This document shows positions 1-6,175 of a stretch of DNA of 9,097 nucleotides, one piece after another. The notes beneath the pieces are model-generated. The model saw nothing but the letters and a program-made list of their open reading frames with translations, searched no databases and had not been told where the DNA came from. The translations under genes were made by a program, and so were the position numbers. The stretch comes from Candidatus Omnitrophota bacterium (GTDB lineage Bacteria; Omnitrophota; Gorgyraeia; B26-G9), in contig JAGYOO010000036.1 in the NCBI GenBank assembly GCA_018399295.1, positions 1 through 9,097 on the forward strand, in the 5' to 3' direction. The stretch's first letter is position 1, and each line of letters starts with the position of its first letter.

Positions 1-263
1 TCCATAACAATTTTGGACTCTACCAGTAAATCCAATCTTAAGTCTCCCACCATTTCTCTATTGTAGAAAACTGGAAACACTTTTTCCGTCTCATACTTAA
101 GCTGTGCTTCTTTCAAAGCCAATTTTACGGAATTATGGTATATCTGCTCCTTAAAACCCGGGCCCAACTCGGAATGAACCTTATAGCAACAACCAATCAC
201 CCTCTCCGTCAAAGGGTCCTTTTGATGACTGCCATACTTTACAATAACTTCCTCTCTAACCAT
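1..263 (-). CDS. GxxExxY family protein, 3' end cut off by the window edge
   Basis: Reading the minus strand from the ATG at 263 gives 87 codons without a stop, running off the left edge. The translation contains the family hallmark (HSELGPGFKEQIY, residues 30-42, with G, E and Y spaced as in GxxExxY), followed by a helical stretch and then VGDLRLDLLVESKIV (residues 72-86). The last segment matches the conserved strand 'G..RaDLlVe.kvivE' of this family, which has a PD-(D/E)XK nuclease-like look. The function of GxxExxY proteins (TIGR04256) is not established. They are scattered patchily across uncultured and environmental bacteria, often as isolated genes. The gene is divergent from manC, with a 122-nt AT-rich gap that carries repeats typical of this family. 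Its base composition is visibly more AT-rich than the genes to its right, consistent with separate acquisition. The family call is firm and the role unknown. Confidence 0.85.
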   Translation of the reverse strand, partial: MVREEVIVKYGSHQKDPLTERVIGCCYKVHSELGPGFKEQIYHNSVKLALKEAQLKYETEKVFPVFYNREMVGDLRLDLLVESKIVM

Positions 264-385
264 AGAATCTCTTTTGTAATTCGATAATAATCTATATAAT
301 CAAATCTTCTATAATCTGTGTAATCGGTATTAATCTGTGTAATCAAATTTTGATCTTTTTCTTTTTTGCTGGGATGGTGAAAAGT
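264..385. repeat. AT-rich imperfect repeats between the GxxExxY gene and manC
   Basis: Two identical 14-nt copies of TAATCTGTGTAATC lie at 312-325 and 331-344, starting 19 nt apart. Degenerate relatives of the same unit (ATAATC, TATAATC, AATC) extend leftward toward the GxxExxY start. On the minus strand the unit reads GATTACACAGATTA, so an out-of-frame translation gives repeated TDYTDY-like peptides. Repeats of this kind are commonly seen just upstream of GxxExxY genes. A weak plus-strand promoter-like pair for manC, TTGTAA 274-279 and TATAAT 295-300, sits inside with a short 15-nt spacer, so it is only a possibility. The origin and role of the repeats are unknown. Confidence 0.6.
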
Positions 386-1819
386 ATGGATAAGAAAACC
401 GTTTATTACATTATGGCCGGCGGGGAGGGGATGCGGTTGTGGCCCTTGAGCCGGTCTGAGTTTCCCAAGCAGCTGCACAATGTTCTGGGCAACCAGTCTT
501 TGTTCCAGCAGGCCCTGAAACGGGTGCTGGCGCTTACGGGGCCGGAGAATATCCTTATTGGTACCCGTCAGGATCTGTTTTTCTCCATAAAAGAACAGTG
601 GGAAAGTCTGGTTAAGAAAGTCCCTGCCCGGCTTATCCTGGAACCGGTCAGCCGCAATACTGCCCCGGCAGTGGCCCTGGCGGCCTTGGCCTGCCGGGAG
701 CTGTACGGGGAAGATATCGTCATGGTCTGCCTTTCCGCTGATCATGTTATCCGCGATATGCCGAATTACCGCAAGGCTGTCCATCAGGCTGAACTCGTGG
801 CCCGGGACGGGGCGATTGTTACCTTTGGGATCAAACCTACCTATCCGGAGACCGGATATGGATACATTAAACTGGGTAAACGTCTGGGCAAAGATGTCTT
901 TGTTGTTGATGAGTTCAAGGAGAAACCTGATCCGGAAACCGCCGTCCGTTACCTGAAAGACAAGAAGTATCTTTGGAACAGCGGTATGTTCGTGTTCAGC
1001 GTCAAGACGGTCAGCACGGCGTTAAAGGAATTCGCGCCCGAGGTCTGGAATGCCGCCCAGCGGATCTGGAGCCAGCGGCGGGAAAAGAATAACGGGATAT
1101 TTTTCCCTGTAAGCCGCTTTCGCCGGATTCCCGGAATCTCATTTGATTACGCGGTAATGGAAAAAGCAAAGAGTCGCTCCGTGATCAAGGCCGGATTTAC
1201 CTGGTGCGATGTCGGATGCTGGAGTATGGTTTACGAGATGTCCCGCAAGGACGGAGACGGCAATGTTTTTTCCGGCGACGTATACGGTGTGGATACTCGG
1301 AATTCGTTTATCCGTTCGGAAAAAAGGGCTGTTGCCTGTGTGGGAGTGCAGGACCTGGTTGTAATCGATACTCCCGACGCTCTGCTTATCTCCCGGAAAG
1401 ACCGCAGTCAGGATGTCAAGCGGGTGGTGGAAAAGCTGAACGCGCAGAAGTCGCCGCTGACTAAGACCCACACGACTGTTTATCGTCCCTGGGGAAATTT
1501 CACCGTTTTGGAGGAAGGGCCGGGATACAAGATCAAGCGGGTAGTGGTTAATCCCCGGCAGCAGCTTTCTCTGCAGAAGCATAATTTCCGCAGCGAGCAC
1601 TGGGTAGTGATCTCCGGTAAGGCGAGGATCGTCAGCGGTGCGGATTCTATACTTCTGAAAGCGAATGAAAGCTTTTTTATTCCGCGCGGGCGGAAGCACC
1701 GGATAATGAACAGCAACAGTCAGCCTCTGGTTATTATCGAAGTGCAGACCGGAGCAAAAGTGGATGAGGCGGATATCGTACGCTATCAGGACGTATATGA
1801 AAGACAGGAAATGAGTTGA
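386..1819 (+). CDS. manC: Mannose-1-phosphate guanylyltransferase / mannose-6-phosphate isomerase (bifunctional)
   Basis: This cytoplasmic enzyme makes GDP-mannose for surface polysaccharide synthesis: it joins GTP and mannose-1-phosphate, and its second domain interconverts fructose-6-P and mannose-6-P. The N-terminal nucleotidyltransferase domain shows GGEGMRLWPLSR (12-23) with PKQ (27-29), LSADH (116-120, metal-binding Asp) and FKEKP (177-181). The C-terminal cupin (about residues 360-475) begins near YRPWGNF and keeps the metal-binding set Q397, H399, E404 and H405 in QKHNFRSEHW, as in type II phosphomannose isomerases. At 477 residues it has the usual full length, with no sign of decay. 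I chose the ATG at 386 because the family signature follows directly. An in-frame ATG at 374 and a TTG at 350 would add 4 or 12 residues, the latter hydrophobic (FFFF) and unlike the family. The ribosome site (GGGATGG at 371-377) is weak. Confidence 0.93.
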   Translation: MDKKTVYYIMAGGEGMRLWPLSRSEFPKQLHNVLGNQSLFQQALKRVLALTGPENILIGTRQDLFFSIKEQWESLVKKVPARLILEPVSRNTAPAVALAALACRELYGEDIVMVCLSADHVIRDMPNYRKAVHQAELVARDGAIVTFGIKPTYPETGYGYIKLGKRLGKDVFVVDEFKEKPDPETAVRYLKDKKYLWNSGMFVFSVKTVSTALKEFAPEVWNAAQRIWSQRREKNNGIFFPVSRFRRIPGISFDYAVMEKAKSRSVIKAGFTWCDVGCWSMVYEMSRKDGDGNVFSGDVYGVDTRNSFIRSEKRAVACVGVQDLVVIDTPDALLISRKDRSQDVKRVVEKLNAQKSPLTKTHTTVYRPWGNFTVLEEGPGYKIKRVVVNPRQQLSLQKHNFRSEHWVVISGKARIVSGADSILLKANESFFIPRGRKHRIMNSNSQPLVIIEVQTGAKVDEADIVRYQDVYERQEMS

Positions 1820-1833
1820 AATTTATTAAAAAG

Positions 1834-1862
1834 TTGGTTTTTTCTCGGTTTCGTAGTATAAT
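1834..1862 (+). promoter_or_regulatory. Sigma70-like promoter for the pilin gene
   Basis: TTGGTT at 1834-1839 and a perfect TATAAT at 1857-1862 are separated by 17 nt, which is optimal spacing. Transcription would start near 1869 and give a leader of about 180 nt before the pilin ATG. It lies just after the manC stop. I found no GG/GC -24/-12 (sigma54) element of the kind that drives pilA in some bacteria. Confidence 0.6.
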
Positions 1863-2049
1863 TAGTAATAGGCAGAGTGTACTTACTTTAATCGGATTAG
1901 CTTCTTTATTAAATCTCGGATGGAAGGGAGGTGAGCTGAAGAGAGTAAGACTACTAAGGATGCAGGCTTCAGGGGAAAGGAATCCAGTAAGAGTTTCGGC
2001 TGGATCATTTATCTCATAAAAGAGTTCGGCTGAAAAAAGGGGAGGCATA
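1863..2049 (+). other. Long 5' leader of the pilin gene with a hairpin and a direct repeat
   Basis: No convincing gene lies here. Near its 3' end a 6-bp stem can form between ATCCAG (1982-1987) and CTGGAT (2000-2005). The segment AAGAGTTTCGGCTG (1989-2002) recurs as AAGAGTTCGGCTG (2020-2032), one T shorter. The repeat overlaps the hairpin, and the second copy ends 6 nt before the AAGGGGAGG ribosome site (2039-2045 core), which is 4 nt from the pilin ATG. The copies could offer alternative pairings that cover or free the ribosome site. I compared it by eye with c-di-GMP (GEMM) leaders, known for pilin genes, and do not see the GEMM core. A regulatory role is inference. Confidence 0.35.
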
Positions 2050-2451
2050 ATGAATAAGAAAGGTTTTACGCTGGTCGAGTTATTGATGGTGGTAATCATC
2101 ATCGGTATATTAGTTACCCTCGCTATTCCTAACTACTATCGTTCCATTGAGCGTGCAAAAGCAGGAAAAGCAAAAGCGGCATTGGATTCAATCCGCAAAT
2201 CACAGTTGCAGTATCGTGCATACAGCGATGACTTTGCTCTTGACCTGACTGATCTTGTCGATTTCGAGTTGCCGGCAGGTCTTTCTGATCAGTCTGATGG
2301 GGATTGGATTTATGATATGACCGCGGACGGAACTGACTTGACGCTGACAGCTGAAAGAGTCGCCGGAGTTAATTCCGCTGAAGAGATTTATATGGACCAG
2401 GACGGCGTAATGACCACCAGCGCAACGATTCTTGAATGGGGTATTCGGTAA
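2050..2451 (+). CDS. Type IV pilin / pseudopilin-like protein with prepilin signal
   Basis: The 133-residue product starts with MNKKG|FTLVELLMVV, a short basic leader and the prepilin peptidase cleavage site after Gly5. The +1 Phe (to be N-methylated) and the conserved Glu at mature position 5 (E10) are present. A hydrophobic helix (about 6-27) follows, then a charged amphipathic extension (ERAKAGKAKAALDSIRKSQ). The remaining globular part of about 80 residues is short, acidic and has no cysteine pair. Such a protein would sit in the inner membrane and assemble into a type IV pilus or type II secretion pseudopilus. No assembly genes (pilB, pilC, pilD) are in this window, so the filament type cannot be told. 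It has its own promoter, strong ribosome site and terminator, so it looks like a monocistronic, possibly highly expressed unit. The small size fits a major pilin or a minor pseudopilin. Confidence 0.88.
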   Translation: MNKKGFTLVELLMVVIIIGILVTLAIPNYYRSIERAKAGKAKAALDSIRKSQLQYRAYSDDFALDLTDLVDFELPAGLSDQSDGDWIYDMTADGTDLTLTAERVAGVNSAEEIYMDQDGVMTTSATILEWGIR

Positions 2452-2494
2452 AACTTATGATAGTTAGCAGGGAGGTCTGATTGACTGACCGGAA

Positions 2495-2536
2495 GACGCC
2501 GGATTGCTTCTCAGGAGCAATCCGGCATCTTTTTTA
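2495..2536 (+). terminator. Strong intrinsic terminator after the pilin gene
   Basis: A perfect 11-bp GC-rich stem pairs 2498-2508 with 2516-2526 around a 7-nt loop. Two more base pairs lie beyond a single mismatch. A run of six T (2530-2535) follows. It isolates the pilin transcript from the ParA operon downstream. Confidence 0.92.
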
Positions 2537-2571
2537 TACAGTTAAAAAACCTTAAAAGGAGGCTCAAGGTT

Positions 2572-3666
2572 ATGCGGGTACTGGCGGTGGCGAACCAAAA
2601 AGGCGGATGCGGCAAAACTACCACTGCGATCAATCTTTCTGCCTGCCTGTCTAAAAAGAAAAAGAATGTGTTATTGATCGATATGGACCCGCAAGGCCAC
2701 GCGACACTGGGACTGGGAATCGATCCGGATGAGCTGGAAATAACCATGTACGAGGTGCTGACTCCGAACGCCGAACGAAAACGGAGCCTGGAAGAAGCTG
2801 TGATTAGGCTCAGTGATACGCTTCATCTGGCTCCGGCCAATGTTCTTCTGTCGGCGATCGAACAGGAGTTGTCAGGCAAGCCGGAGAGAGAGACCCGGTT
2901 ATTCCAGGCCATTTCAAAGCTGGCAGAGAGAAAGAAATATGATTATGTAGTCATCGACTGTCCGCCCAGCCTTGGGCTGCTTACCTTTAATTCTCTTCGC
3001 GCTGCCGATGAACTTATCGCTCCGCTGGAAACAAGCTGGTTTTCACTGCAGGGCGTGGCTAAGCTGAAGCAGACTGTTGATCTGATCAATGACCATGCCG
3101 GGAAGAGTACCCGGGTGCGTGCCCTTCTTACGATGTTTGATGGCAGGCTGAGATTTGCGAAAAACTTTCGTACCTTGACACTTGAACAGCTCCATGGGGT
3201 GAGTATGATGGACACGATGATCCGTTCCAGCGTACGGGCCAAAGAAGCGGCAGCTGCGGGAAAGCCGGTGATTGACTTTGACCGGACTGGGGCATTGGCT
3301 CAGGATTTTGTCCGGCTTGCGGCGGAAATTACGGCGGTTTCGGGAAGGATTAAGGTAAAACAGCTTTTGGAAAGCGCGGTCAAAGCCGGTCATGGACCGC
3401 AGTGCCTGGGGCCGGAAACAGTATTTTCCTGCTATGCGCCGGAAGCCGGTCAGGTGGCGATTGCCGGCGACTTTAACGGCTGGCAGGTGTCTGATGAGCA
3501 CCGCTTGGATAATATGGAAAATGGTCTCTGGGGCCGGATATTCAAGCTGGAACCAGGCAAGTACCGTTATAAGTTTGTTGTTGACGGAGAGTGGATTACC
3601 GATCCGACTAATCCCAGGACTGAAATCGACGAAAAGGGAAATATCAACTCTCTACTGGAGATCTAA
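2572..3666 (+). CDS. ParA-family ATPase fused to a C-terminal CBM48 (AMPK-type glycogen-binding) domain
   Basis: Residues 1 to about 258 form a complete ParA/Soj ATPase: deviant Walker A KGGCGKT (10-16, both lysines K10 and K15), Walker A' DMDPQG (37-42), Walker B VVIDCPP (126-132), and the C-terminal SSVRAKEAAAAGKPVIDFD segment typical of ParA. Such proteins are dimeric ATP-dependent switches that position DNA or large cytoplasmic cargo. After a short linker, residues about 278-364 form a CBM48/E-set domain: VAIAGDFNGW (295-304), LEPGKYRYKFVVDGEW (326-341), DPTNP (344-348) and a GNINSLLEI end, as in AMPK-beta and branching enzymes. These bind alpha-glucan, with W304 and W341 as likely contacts. 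Standard ParA proteins end near 260 residues. One continuous frame spans both parts, so the fusion is encoded as such. The start ATG has AGGAGG at 2557-2562. No parB is visible nearby. The cargo is unknown, and glycogen is a reasonable inference. Confidence 0.9.
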   Translation: MRVLAVANQKGGCGKTTTAINLSACLSKKKKNVLLIDMDPQGHATLGLGIDPDELEITMYEVLTPNAERKRSLEEAVIRLSDTLHLAPANVLLSAIEQELSGKPERETRLFQAISKLAERKKYDYVVIDCPPSLGLLTFNSLRAADELIAPLETSWFSLQGVAKLKQTVDLINDHAGKSTRVRALLTMFDGRLRFAKNFRTLTLEQLHGVSMMDTMIRSSVRAKEAAAAGKPVIDFDRTGALAQDFVRLAAEITAVSGRIKVKQLLESAVKAGHGPQCLGPETVFSCYAPEAGQVAIAGDFNGWQVSDEHRLDNMENGLWGRIFKLEPGKYRYKFVVDGEWITDPTNPRTEIDEKGNINSLLEI

Positions 3667-3672
3667 AGCTGA

Positions 3673-4578
3673 ATGTCTCAGGATAAGATGAAAAACATAA
3701 AAGACATCTCTTACCTGTTTTTATCCTCATCCAATGATGAAGACGCAGGGCAGAATGAACAGGTAAAAGAGATGGATCACGAAGTGAGTCATAATCAGCG
3801 CAGTGTATGTCTTATCGGCGAAGGACGAGGGTTTGAAGATTCTTTTCTCGTTGTGAATTTGGCTCTGGCTCTGGCCCGGTTGGGAATGCGGATCGCGGTC
3901 GTGGATATCGACCCGGAAATGCCTTGTTTGAATTTCTTGCAGGGGGACCGGTTTGACCGGCAGGAGTTTGATGATACGAACCAGGTTGTAGTCAAGGGGC
4001 CGCTGGGGGTGCGTCTGATCGCTGTTAACAGCAATATGCTGGGAAAACTCAGCGACTCACAGCGTAGCAACCTCGTGTCACGGCTGTCGGAGATAGAGGA
4101 GACTACGGATCTGATGCTGGTGAGCGTGGCCCAGAAAAATCTGAGAACAGTAGTTGAATCTCTTGGCGATCTTATGAATGAATTCGTGGTCACGGTTTCT
4201 CCAAACCAGGAGAGCATGCTTTCCTCTTATCGCATGGTAAAAGGCGTGTTTGGATGCAATCCTCTGGCCCGGATCGGGATGATAACTATCAGTATTGACC
4301 ATATGTATCAGATCGAGGTGGTTTACAATAAAATGTCCGGAGCCGTCCGTAAGTTTTTGGACAAGGAATTGTATAAATACGGATTTTTGTTCAAGGTAAA
4401 GCCGGACAATGAGACCGCTAATAAGATAGCTTCTTTTTACGATGCCGATCTTAATGCTTGTATCTCCAATATCGCTCAAATAGTATTGCTTCGGCTTAAT
4501 CTTGAGACCGGGGGGCTTGGTGTCTCATTGTTTAAACGGATGATACAGGAGTCAGCAGACAGAGGGAAAAAAAGATGA
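3673..4578 (+). CDS. MinD/FlhG-like protein with degenerate P-loop (probable pseudo-ATPase)
   Basis: The 301-residue protein follows the ParA-like gene by 6 nt. After a polar N-terminal extension (1-42) it reads like a MinD/FlhG fold: SVCLIGEGRGFEDS (44-57) stands where GKGGVGKT is expected, followed by the typical helix VVNLALALARLGMRIAVVDIDPE (60-82) with the A' motif DxDPE intact. The signature P-loop lysines are missing, and the Walker B position reads DLMLVSV, without the usual D-x-P-P. The C-terminal half (SSYRMVKGVFG, ARIGMITISI, YNKMSGAVRKFLDKELYKYGFLFKV) matches the family topology. It probably cannot hydrolyse ATP in the normal way, and may bind nucleotide weakly or act as a partner of the intact ParA next door. 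Coding is uninterrupted, so this is domain specialisation, not gene decay. An ATG at 3688, preceded by AGGA, is an alternative start. Confidence 0.75.
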   Translation: MSQDKMKNIKDISYLFLSSSNDEDAGQNEQVKEMDHEVSHNQRSVCLIGEGRGFEDSFLVVNLALALARLGMRIAVVDIDPEMPCLNFLQGDRFDRQEFDDTNQVVVKGPLGVRLIAVNSNMLGKLSDSQRSNLVSRLSEIEETTDLMLVSVAQKNLRTVVESLGDLMNEFVVTVSPNQESMLSSYRMVKGVFGCNPLARIGMITISIDHMYQIEVVYNKMSGAVRKFLDKELYKYGFLFKVKPDNETANKIASFYDADLNACISNIAQIVLLRLNLETGGLGVSLFKRMIQESADRGKKR

Positions 4579-5237
4579 CGCGTATTTACAAACAGTCAAG
4601 TCTGCCGGCCGAACGGTTGAAAGATCTTATAAGTAATAATTTTCAGGAAATATTTCCAAAGATTACTTCTCTGGAGACTGAGTTGTGCCAGAGTGAAAAC
4701 GGGTTCGGGTGTTTTCTGGGGCGGGAGGACAACGGTCGTCCGGTGATGGTCTGCTTTTCTTCAACCGCGGATGATAGTCTGCTGGTGTTCGCGTTGAGCC
4801 GCTGGAGCTGGTTTCGCCGCAACATTGATTTATTCCGTCGCATTCTGCCGGGAAACGGAGTGCCGGAACAAAAGCCCAGGATATACCTTGTCTGTCCCGC
4901 GTGTTCTCCGGTTTTACTGGCTTCTCTGGAAGAGCTTGACGTTGATTCTATCCGGCTCATCCGATTTACTTATGCTGATTCCAAAGAAGGGGATGGCCTG
5001 TTTTTTGAGCCGATTTTTCCCGAAGAGGACCGTGTGGAAGAGGAAACGCGGACACGGACTGAAACTGAACCGGATGAAGGCGCGGGTGCGGACAGTGAAA
5101 AACTGACTGCTTCTTCTCAGGATCTGACTCCGTCTGATATTCCGATCGACGAGTGCCGGGAAATTGATGTTTGTCTGACCCCCGAAGAAATCGCCGAGTT
5201 TATGGATTTTGACCCTACCGTTGAAAAAGAGCAGTAA
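4575..5237 (+). CDS. Hypothetical protein with acidic tail, translationally coupled to the MinD-like gene
   Basis: I do not recognise a named family. The ATG overlaps the upstream stop (ATGA, 4575-4578), so translation is probably coupled and the two products may act together. Residues 1-145 look globular and soluble, alternating strands and helices (GRPVMVCFS 54-62, DDSLLVFALSRWSWFRRNIDLF 66-87 as a Trp-rich helix, PRIYLVCPA 101-109, SIRLIRFTY 125-133). The order strand, 'W.WF..N' helix, strand 'LV.P' loosely resembles NucS/DUF91-type PD-(D/E)XK folds, but I see no (D/E)xK active-site motif (CFSS stands there), so a dead nuclease fold is only a guess. Residues 150-176 are strongly acidic and probably disordered. 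A last motif, VCLTPEEIAEFMDFDP (199-214), looks like a short amphipathic binding helix. There is no signal peptide or membrane segment. Confidence 0.7.
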   Translation: MTRIYKQSSLPAERLKDLISNNFQEIFPKITSLETELCQSENGFGCFLGREDNGRPVMVCFSSTADDSLLVFALSRWSWFRRNIDLFRRILPGNGVPEQKPRIYLVCPACSPVLLASLEELDVDSIRLIRFTYADSKEGDGLFFEPIFPEEDRVEEETRTRTETEPDEGAGADSEKLTASSQDLTPSDIPIDECREIDVCLTPEEIAEFMDFDPTVEKEQ

Positions 5238-5967
5238 ATCGCCGCAGTCTCATCCAACTGAATCCGCTGACATTATTTCGGTAACCGATAATGACTTTCC
5301 CGGTTTTAACGCTTTTTTCTCCTTCGCCCGTAATGACTATGCCGTTGCCGGACCGCGGCGTGAAGGCTTTTTCCGGGAATTGGGTATTAACGCCGAAAAG
5401 GCGGTTTTTTTACGCCAGGTGCATGGTGATCGAATACTGCATGTCGGATCGGGCGGGGTTACTGAAAAGGCTGAAGGTTTTGACGGGGCAATTACCTTTC
5501 AGTCAAATATCCCCCTTTGCCTGCTTACTGCTGATTGTCTGCCGATAGTGGTTTGGGATCCGGTTCGGAAGGTGATCGGCGTTGCCCATGCCGGGTGGAG
5601 AGGTACGGCCGGACGAATCGCGGTTAATCTCATCAAAGATATGAGCGCAGGTTATTGCTGTCAACCAGCCCATCTGAAGGTATTTTTCGGTCCCGGGATA
5701 AGTGGGGGCTGTTATGATGTGCAAGAGGAGGCAGCCGCCCGTTTCCCTGCCGGAACAATCCAGAGAGAAGGAAAGCTCTATCTGGATCTGATCAAGGTTA
5801 ACACTGACCAGCTTTTGGAATCCGGACTTAAGACTTCGAATATTTTTGACAGTGGTTTCTGTACCTGCTGTACCCGGGAAAAATTGTTCTCCTATCGAAA
5901 CGGGGACCAAAGCGCGAGAAATCTTACTGTAGCGGTTATCCGTCCGGGACCTGCTAAATGCAAATAA
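5209..5967 (+). CDS. pgeF: Peptidoglycan editing factor PgeF (YfiH / laccase-domain protein)
   Basis: The conserved features of the PgeF/YfiH/LACC1 family are all present: RQVHGD (69-74, H72), TADCLPI (107-113, C110), AHAGWRGT (126-133, H127), FGPGISGGCYDV and, near the end, CTCC followed by LFSYRNG and an Arg. H72, C110 and H127 are the metal/active-site residues. Family members were first described as polyphenol oxidases. E. coli PgeF prevents serine from replacing L-alanine in peptidoglycan precursors, and other members act on purine nucleosides. A soluble cytoplasmic role is expected. The length (about 250) is normal. No ATG lies before the conserved core, so the start is a TTG, at 5209 or 5221 (248 residues). 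Both overlap the previous gene by 17-29 nt and lack a clear ribosome site, so translation probably depends on coupling. It is the last gene of the ParA run. Confidence 0.92.
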   Translation: MTLPLKKSSKSPQSHPTESADIISVTDNDFPGFNAFFSFARNDYAVAGPRREGFFRELGINAEKAVFLRQVHGDRILHVGSGGVTEKAEGFDGAITFQSNIPLCLLTADCLPIVVWDPVRKVIGVAHAGWRGTAGRIAVNLIKDMSAGYCCQPAHLKVFFGPGISGGCYDVQEEAAARFPAGTIQREGKLYLDLIKVNTDQLLESGLKTSNIFDSGFCTCCTREKLFSYRNGDQSARNLTVAVIRPGPAKCK

Positions 5968-5970
5968 AAC

Positions 5971-6000
5971 TTGACAAGCGGCCTCCGGCTGTAGTAATTT
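5971..6000 (+). promoter_or_regulatory. Candidate promoter for the DUF4912 gene
   Basis: A consensus TTGACA (5971-5976) lies 4 nt after the pgeF stop, followed after 18 nt by TAATTT (5995-6000). The -35 is perfect, while the -10 is only fair. Transcription would start near 6007, leaving a leader of about 170 nt. That leader holds a small hairpin (AGCCC 6035-6039 with GGGCT 6050-6054) and otherwise nothing I can name. Confidence 0.45.
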
Positions 6001-6175
6001 TTAGTATCCGGAATGTTTTTATGGCATTTGGATAAGCCCGGGATTTTCAGGGCTAAGAATGTTTCTCTTTCACAACTGAGCGGTGGAAAGAAATTAACAT
6101 AAATTGTTTAAAGAGTTCACTTTAAACTTTCCAGCAGGCAACGGGGCTGCCGAAACGGAAAAAGGGGTGAGGCAG

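Noticed and set aside
350..385. Upstream TTG (350) or ATG (374) start for manC
   Set aside because: TTG 350 would add a hydrophobic FFFF leader unlike a cytoplasmic enzyme and lies at the edge of the repeats. ATG 374 remains possible, but 386 directly precedes the family signature.
239..784. Minus-strand open frame whose product ends in TDYTDY-like repeats
   Set aside because: Most of it lies antisense to the manC N-terminal domain, and the repeat peptide is simply the translated AT-rich repeat. It is not in frame with the GxxExxY gene.
1139..1699. Long minus-strand frame inside manC (and similar ones inside the GH57, ParA and DUF4912 genes)
   Set aside because: They are antisense shadows of well-supported genes, without ribosome sites or recognisable motifs.
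1816..2019. 67-codon open frame overlapping the manC stop (TTG start)
   Set aside because: The translation resembles no protein pattern, there is no ribosome site of its own, the start is TTG, and the pilin promoter runs through it. The leader interpretation is better.
1960..2019. 19-codon ATG frame in the pilin leader, a possible leader peptide
   Set aside because: The ribosome site is very weak, there is no run of regulatory codons and no sign of conservation can be judged. It is too short to support.
1869..2049. c-di-GMP (GEMM) riboswitch in front of the pilin gene
   Set aside because: The expected conserved core segments and the tetraloop/receptor pattern are not visible by eye. An Infernal search would settle it.
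5977..6010. Terminator after pgeF (GCC/GGC inverted repeat followed by ATTTTTA)
   Set aside because: The stem is only 3-4 bp and overlaps the promoter-like TTGACA region, so a promoter reading is stronger.
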